A stretch of 64,000 nt of DNA. Source: Croceibacterium salegens. Lineage in GTDB: Bacteria; Pseudomonadota; Alphaproteobacteria; Sphingomonadales; Sphingomonadaceae. Position 1 is the stretch's first letter. Each line of letters starts with the position of its first letter. The stretch covers positions 112,250-176,249 of the forward strand of contig NZ_WTYM01000023.1 of NCBI RefSeq assembly GCF_009827435.1. The letters run 5' to 3'. The notes below the pieces were generated by a model. It saw only the letters and a program-made list of their open reading frames with translations, searched no databases and was not told the origin of the DNA. Shown piece by piece: positions 59,909 through 64,000 of the stretch. The position numbers and the translations under genes were made by a program.

Positions 59909-60759
59909 ATTCCGTCCCCGATGCGGTCCCAGCGCGCCGCGGTGAACCAACTGATGGGATTGAACCAGCTCGCGTCACCGTCTGTCGAGAAGGCGATGAA
60001 GCTCGCCCGGCTCACGACGTTTTCGAGCGGCACCAGCCCGACGCCCTCGCCGGGCACAGCGTCGAAGCGGCTGTCCATCGAGTTGTCGCGGTTGTCGCCC
60101 ATCATGAACAGCATGCCGGCGGGCACGATCACCGGTGCGGTGTTGTCCTGCTCGGTCTGGCCAAAATCGAGCACCTCGTAGCTCTTGCCTCCCGGCAGGG
60201 TCTCGCGGAAGCGCGGATAGTCGCAGACCGGCGTTCCGTCGGCCGCGGTCTTGCGGAAGGCCTCGATGCGGCAGGCATTGTAGGGCGTGATAGGGTGGAC
60301 GAAGTCGGCGATCCGCTCCTTCGTCACCGTCTCGCCGTTGATGCTGAGGACGCCGTCCGTCATCTGGATCGTGTCACCGGGCAGGCCGATGACGCGCTTG
60401 ATGTAGTCGGTGCGGTCGATCGGGTGCTTGAACACCACGACGTCGCCGCGCTCGGGCAGGCTGGAGAATATTCGACCGGCGCCGATGTCTATGTCAAGCG
60501 GCAGCGAGGCGCGCGAATATCCGTAGGGCCACTTGGCGGTGAACAGGTAGTCGCCGACCATCAGCCGCGGCAGCATCGATTCCGAGGGAATCGAGAAGGT
60601 GCTGAACACGAAGGAGCGAAAGATCAGCACGACCAGGACCAGCTTGACGAGGAACCAGAGGAAGCTGCCTTCCTGCTTCTTCGCCGGAGTCGAGGGTTCG
60701 GCGGGCGTTGCGCTGGCTGGCGCCGTGGTCTCGATCTCGCTCAAATCGGTTCGCTCCAT
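59905..60759 (-). CDS. lepB: Signal peptidase I
   Basis: A 284-residue inner-membrane leader peptidase. One N-terminal transmembrane helix (FLWFLVKLVLVVLIFRSFVF) is followed by the catalytic Ser in FSIPSESMLPRLMVGDYLF and the catalytic Lys in DYIKRVIGLPGDTIQMTDG. LFMMGDNRDNSMDSRF is box E. ATG 60759 (MERTDLSEIE) is preferred; the longer frame to 60819 adds non-family residues. First gene of the lepB-rnc-era operon, divergent from pgi. Confidence 0.95.
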   Translation of the reverse strand: MERTDLSEIETTAPASATPAEPSTPAKKQEGSFLWFLVKLVLVVLIFRSFVFSTFSIPSESMLPRLMVGDYLFTAKWPYGYSRASLPLDIDIGAGRIFSSLPERGDVVVFKHPIDRTDYIKRVIGLPGDTIQMTDGVLSINGETVTKERIADFVHPITPYNACRIEAFRKTAADGTPVCDYPRFRETLPGGKSYEVLDFGQTEQDNTAPVIVPAGMLFMMGDNRDNSMDSRFDAVPGEGVGLVPLENVVSRASFIAFSTDGDASWFNPISWFTAARWDRIGDGI

Positions 60760-60925
60760 GGTCACTTGGTTGTCACGAGGTTGACAGGTCTGGCACTGTC
60801 CAGGGGAAAAACTCGCCACTGCGAAAAAACGCTGTCAAATTGCCTGCAGCCTCGGGCGATTTGAAGGTTCCCAATCATGTCGCCGGGCCCTAACCGAACA
60901 GCCAGCCTGTAGGAAAGGATTTCAT

Positions 60926-62455
60926 TTGACCGACCCGCGCGCCGCAGCCTGGAATGATCTCGCCAACCTTCCCGTTCCGACGCTGGCCGAACTGTTCGCC
61001 GCCGACCCGGAGCGTGTCGAGAAGCTGAGCGGACGGATCGAACTGGGCGAGACCGGTGTGCTGTTCGACTGGTCGAAAACCCACCTCGACGAAGGCCTGC
61101 TCGCCGGGTTCGAGGGACTGGCCGAGGCAGCGGACTTTGCCGCCATGCGCGACAAGCTGTTCGGCGGCGAGGTGGTCAACCCGACCGAAGGCCGGGCGGC
61201 CGAGCACAGCGCGCTGCGCGGCGTTGGCCGGGATGACAGCGTCGAGGAAGCCAACGCGCTGCGCGACCGGATGGAGGCGCTGGTCCGGGCGATCCACGAC
61301 GGGGCGCTGGGCGAGGTCAAGCACCTGATTCATGTCGGCATCGGCGGTTCGGCGCTCGGCCCGTCGCTAGCGGTCGATGCCTTGGCCCGCGACTTCCCGC
61401 TCTGCGATGTTCACGTGGTTTCGAATATCGACGGCCAAGCCCTTGAAGAAGCATTCAAAGCTTGCGATCCGCAAACCACGCTTCTGGCCGTCGCCAGCAA
61501 GACCTTCACCACCATCGAGACGATGACCAACGCCGCCAGCGCGCTCGCCTGGATGGAGCAGAACGGCGTTTCCGACCCCTCGGGGCGCGTCATCGCGCTC
61601 ACCGCATACCCGGAAAAGGCGGTCGAATGGGGCGTCGACGAGACGCGCATCCTCCCCTTCGCCGAAAGCGTCGGCGGGCGCTATTCGCTGTGGTCGAGCA
61701 TCGGCTTTCCCATCGCCATGGCGATCGGCTGGGAGGAGTTCGAGAGCTTCCTCGACGGCGCCGCGAAGGTCGACGAGCATTTCCGCGATACCGACGGACG
61801 CGACAACCTGTGCCTGCGCGCCGCCTTCGCCGACCTGACCTACGCCCGCCTGCGCAAGGCCGAGACGCGCGCGGTCTTCGCGTATGACGAACGGCTCGGA
61901 CAGTTTCCCGACTACCTGCAGCAGCTCGAAATGGAATCGAACGGCAAGTCGGTTACCGCCGAAGGGCTGCCGGTCGACGGCCCGACCGCGCCGATCACCT
62001 GGGGCGGGGTGGGCACAGACGCCCAGCACGCGGTGTTCCAGCTGCTCCACCAGGGCACTCATCTCGTCCCGGTCGACTTCATCGCCAGCATCGCGCCGGG
62101 CGACAGCCTCGACCCGGCGCATCACGCCATCCTGCTGACCAACTGCTTCGCGCAAGGCGCGGCGCTGATGGCCGGCGGCAACATGAGCGCCGACGGGAAG
62201 GACCCGGCGCGCCAGTTCCCGGGCAACCGTCCGAGCGCGACGATCCTGTGCGACGACATCGACGCCGCCACCCTCGGCGCGCTGATCGCCTTCCACGAAC
62301 ACCGCACTTTCGCCAGTGCCGTGCTGATGGGCATCAACCCCTTCGACCAGTTCGGCGTCGAGCTGGGCAAGAAGATGGCCAAGGACATCGAGGCCGGCGG
62401 CGTCGTGTTTGACCCCAGCACGACCGCGCTGCTGGAAAAGGCGGAGCTGGGGTGA
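60926..62455 (+). CDS. pgi: Glucose-6-phosphate isomerase
   Basis: A 509-residue glycolytic enzyme. Motifs are HVGIGGSALGPSLAVDAL (sugar-phosphate loop), VASKTFTTIETMTNAASALA, GRYSLWSSIGFPIAMAIGW, FPDYLQQLEMESNGKSVT with the catalytic Glu, and FGVELGKKMAKDIEAGG with the catalytic Lys region. The start is TTG 60926 with AGGAAAGGA upstream. Length is slightly below the 549 of E. coli and normal for alphaproteobacteria. Confidence 0.95.
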   Translation: MTDPRAAAWNDLANLPVPTLAELFAADPERVEKLSGRIELGETGVLFDWSKTHLDEGLLAGFEGLAEAADFAAMRDKLFGGEVVNPTEGRAAEHSALRGVGRDDSVEEANALRDRMEALVRAIHDGALGEVKHLIHVGIGGSALGPSLAVDALARDFPLCDVHVVSNIDGQALEEAFKACDPQTTLLAVASKTFTTIETMTNAASALAWMEQNGVSDPSGRVIALTAYPEKAVEWGVDETRILPFAESVGGRYSLWSSIGFPIAMAIGWEEFESFLDGAAKVDEHFRDTDGRDNLCLRAAFADLTYARLRKAETRAVFAYDERLGQFPDYLQQLEMESNGKSVTAEGLPVDGPTAPITWGGVGTDAQHAVFQLLHQGTHLVPVDFIASIAPGDSLDPAHHAILLTNCFAQGAALMAGGNMSADGKDPARQFPGNRPSATILCDDIDAATLGALIAFHEHRTFASAVLMGINPFDQFGVELGKKMAKDIEAGGVVFDPSTTALLEKAELG

Positions 62456-62497
62456 GCTGACTGGCGGCTGGCAGCCCGATTGTGACTGTTCGGTCGG

Positions 62498-62968
62498 TTA
62501 GTGTTGTTCACCCCACCCTTTGTGCCTGATTACTATCTTGCGGCATAACTCGACAAACTGCTTATGATCCATCGGGCCCTTGGCCGTGTTTACCAAGCCA
62601 GAGCAGGTCCGGTACTTCAACTTGGTAGGGTCTTGATAGTGGTCGACGCTGGGCCAACGGCCACGCGTTCGGTGACGCTTGCGTCATCCGACTGGAGAGC
62701 GCTCGTGGTTCAGTCGATTCCATTCGAGTTGGTCGCCGGTGTAGTCGTCGAGAGCACGGGACCGCACGACTGCCAAATGGATGACTCTTTGGTATTCCAA
62801 AAGCGATGGAAGTTTATCGATCAGCCCTCGATCACGGGCGCGACAGCTGGATGCTTGCGCGTTGAGCCGTTCGTTGGAGCGAAGGCAGTTGGCCTCCTTG
62901 GCCCGCACTCTTGCGGGGGACTGAAACTGACAAGCGCAATCAGGATTGCAGATCAATTCCCCTAGCAT
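62498..62968 (-). pseudogene. HNH-like gene interrupted by an in-frame TGA
   Basis: On the minus strand, ATG 62968 opens a frame of 94 residues (LICNPDCACQFQSP, DYTGDQLEWNRLNHERSP) that stops at TGA 62684-62686. The same frame continues to TAA 62498 with RGRWPSVDHYQDPTKLKYRT, CSGLVNTAKGPMDHKQFVEL and CRKIVIRHKGWGEQH. The second part has the DH, C-x3-N-x2-K pattern of an HNH endonuclease end. Both parts read as coding, so one 156-codon gene broken by a nonsense codon is likely. Assignment to HNH is weak and tentative. Confidence 0.45.
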
Positions 62969-63420
62969 GACGGCTCACGATTATGCACGCGGGCAAGTGG
63001 CTGGCAACTATCAAGTTTATGATCTGGACGCATTGTATATCGGCGCAAAGAACCGTCCAGCCTGCTGCGATTCAAGACTTGTCGAAACTTAACGCGGCGA
63101 GCGACGATGTGTGATGAAGTGCGCGGTCAGACCTATCGTGATCAAACCGATTACAAAACTGAGCTCGGACAAGGTCGACAAGGGCGTGACGCTGCGGAGC
63201 TCTGCGTCCTGTTCCGCAGAATACCAGTCTTCTAAATCGTCTGGTTGCCCGTTGGTCATAGCGTTGGGCTATCACAAACAGATTTCCAATTGCTTGCATC
63301 CTGAGCCAACTGCGGACTGGCCAGCATCGACCCAATTGCGGACGTTTGACACTGGATTTTAAGATGGCAGCTAGGCGCCCTAATCCAAGACATTAGAGCC
63401 CGACTTCTTAGTTCCCGAAA
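62969..63420. other. Region without a supportable gene near the right edge
   Basis: About 450 bases of lower GC content. Two short opposing frames (63111-63362 and 63072-63335) have no ribosome site or family resemblance. It separates a broken gene from a truncated recombinase, so it may be remnant mobile DNA. Confidence 0.5.
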
Positions 63421-63951
63421 GTGGACATTCTTCGCGGACAAGTTGGCTGGTCGGGGGTTTGGCGCCTTTCTCCGCTACTATTCCCATGCAGTGAGGCTGT
63501 CAGTGGCGTCAGGAGCAGGATCAGGATCGGGGATCTTGTCGCCAGCCAGGAGATACGAAGCCGGTCGACGGTTATCCAGCAGAAGACCGGGCGCCCTGTT
63601 CAGTTCGAACTGACAGGCGATGTTCGTGCCAGCCTTTTGGCGTGGCTCGAGCGGCGTGGAGGATCGACCGAAGACTACGCCTTCCCAAGCCGCATCGATC
63701 GAACAAAGCACCTGAGCACGAGACAATACGCGCGCCTGGTCGATGAATGGGTGACTGCCATTGGGCTGCGACGTGAGGAATACGGTACGCACTCGATGCG
63801 GCGCACCAAGGCTTCGATGATTTACAAGGCGACGGGCAATCTCCGTGCCGTGCAAATCCTGCTTGGCCATTCCAAGATCGAGAACACCGTCAGGTACCTG
63901 GGCGTGGACATCGAGGACGCGCTATTGCTCGCCGAGCGCACGGAAATCTGA
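63421..63951 (+). pseudogene. Tyrosine recombinase, C-terminal catalytic fragment
   Basis: Recognisable integrase sequence starts at about residue 33 (IRIGDLVASQ) and runs to the end. Catalytic residues present are Lys in VIQQKTGRPVQFEL, the H-x2-R pair in GTHSMRRTKASM, His in VQILLGHSKIEN and Tyr in TVRYLGVDIED. The N-terminal core-binding domain and the first catalytic Arg are missing: upstream sequence (LRGQVGWSGVWRLSPLLF) does not resemble the family. The gene is therefore truncated or shifted at its 5' end and probably inactive. Confidence 0.75.
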
Positions 63952-64000
63952 GGTCGAGGCGGTCCTTTCCCAAAACGGAAGCGGAAGGGCCGCTTCTCAA

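Noticed and set aside
1..64000. CRISPR arrays, tRNA or rRNA genes, complete insertion sequences
   Set aside because: Intergenic regions were read for regular direct repeats, cloverleaf-like ends and transposase motifs; none was convincing. Very short or unusual RNA genes could have been missed.

Overview
The window is GC-rich and densely packed, and reads as a chromosome segment of a free-living alphaproteobacterium. Sphingomonadales, probably Erythrobacteraceae-like, is the best fit. The basis is C4-pathway 5-aminolevulinate synthase, a MucR/Ros regulator, an ECF sigma/FecR/TonB-receptor unit, paired DsbA-like proteins, DciA next to mutY, and frequent ATGA/GTGA start-stop overlaps. No rRNA, tRNA, complete insertion sequence or CRISPR array was found. 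Identifications rest on reading motifs and gene order; no database search was run.

Layout. 1-5.3 kb: a spermidine-synthase-like methyltransferase, a periplasmic PQQ sugar dehydrogenase, an SLC13 permease and a GT4 glycosyltransferase. 5.5-12.1 kb (mostly minus): smc, two thioredoxin-fold proteins, dciA, then divergent mutY. 12.2-19.3 kb: four tandem, translationally coupled TIR/TolB-like/TPR genes, one of the two most unusual loci here. 19.4-23.1 kb: a serine hydrolase, nudC and a FrnE-type oxidoreductase in an overlapping run, plus an NTF2-like secreted protein. 23.1-27.5 kb: an AT-rich, gene-poor, decaying stretch with a nonsense-interrupted membrane gene, a PepSY protein without a normal start codon, and a MucR-family regulator. 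27.6-29.8 kb: a sulfide/persulfide detoxification cassette (persulfide dioxygenase, DUF442 phosphatase/sulfurtransferase, TauE exporter).

29.9-38.3 kb: a nearly gapless unit of thermostable-hemolysin-family protein, AMP-ligase fused to a haem-oxygenase-like diiron domain, SDR, secreted TPR protein, methyltransferase, ECF sigma, FecR and an STN-type TonB receptor. It looks like an uncharacterised biosynthetic/uptake pathway with its own cell-surface signalling. 38.3-40.8 kb: a stand-alone receiver, two MAPEG proteins and a threonine-dehydratase-like enzyme. 40.9-43.5 kb: polyamine genes (deoxyhypusine-synthase-like, then a fold-III ornithine decarboxylase behind a structured leader that can sequester its Shine-Dalgarno). 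43.5-50.6 kb (minus): a PAS-GGDEF-EAL-PilZ protein, a NarL-type two-component pair, hemA and murI. 50.6-62.5 kb: housekeeping genes plsY, dprA, two paralogous membrane proteins, topA, a phospholipase D, lepB-rnc-era and pgi. 62.5-64 kb: a broken HNH-like gene and a 5'-truncated tyrosine recombinase, suggesting the edge of a decayed mobile element.

Several genes seem to need non-ATG initiation. hemA is the best case: a CTG codon sits exactly where the family's initiator Met belongs. The histidine kinase and the PepSY protein show a similar picture.
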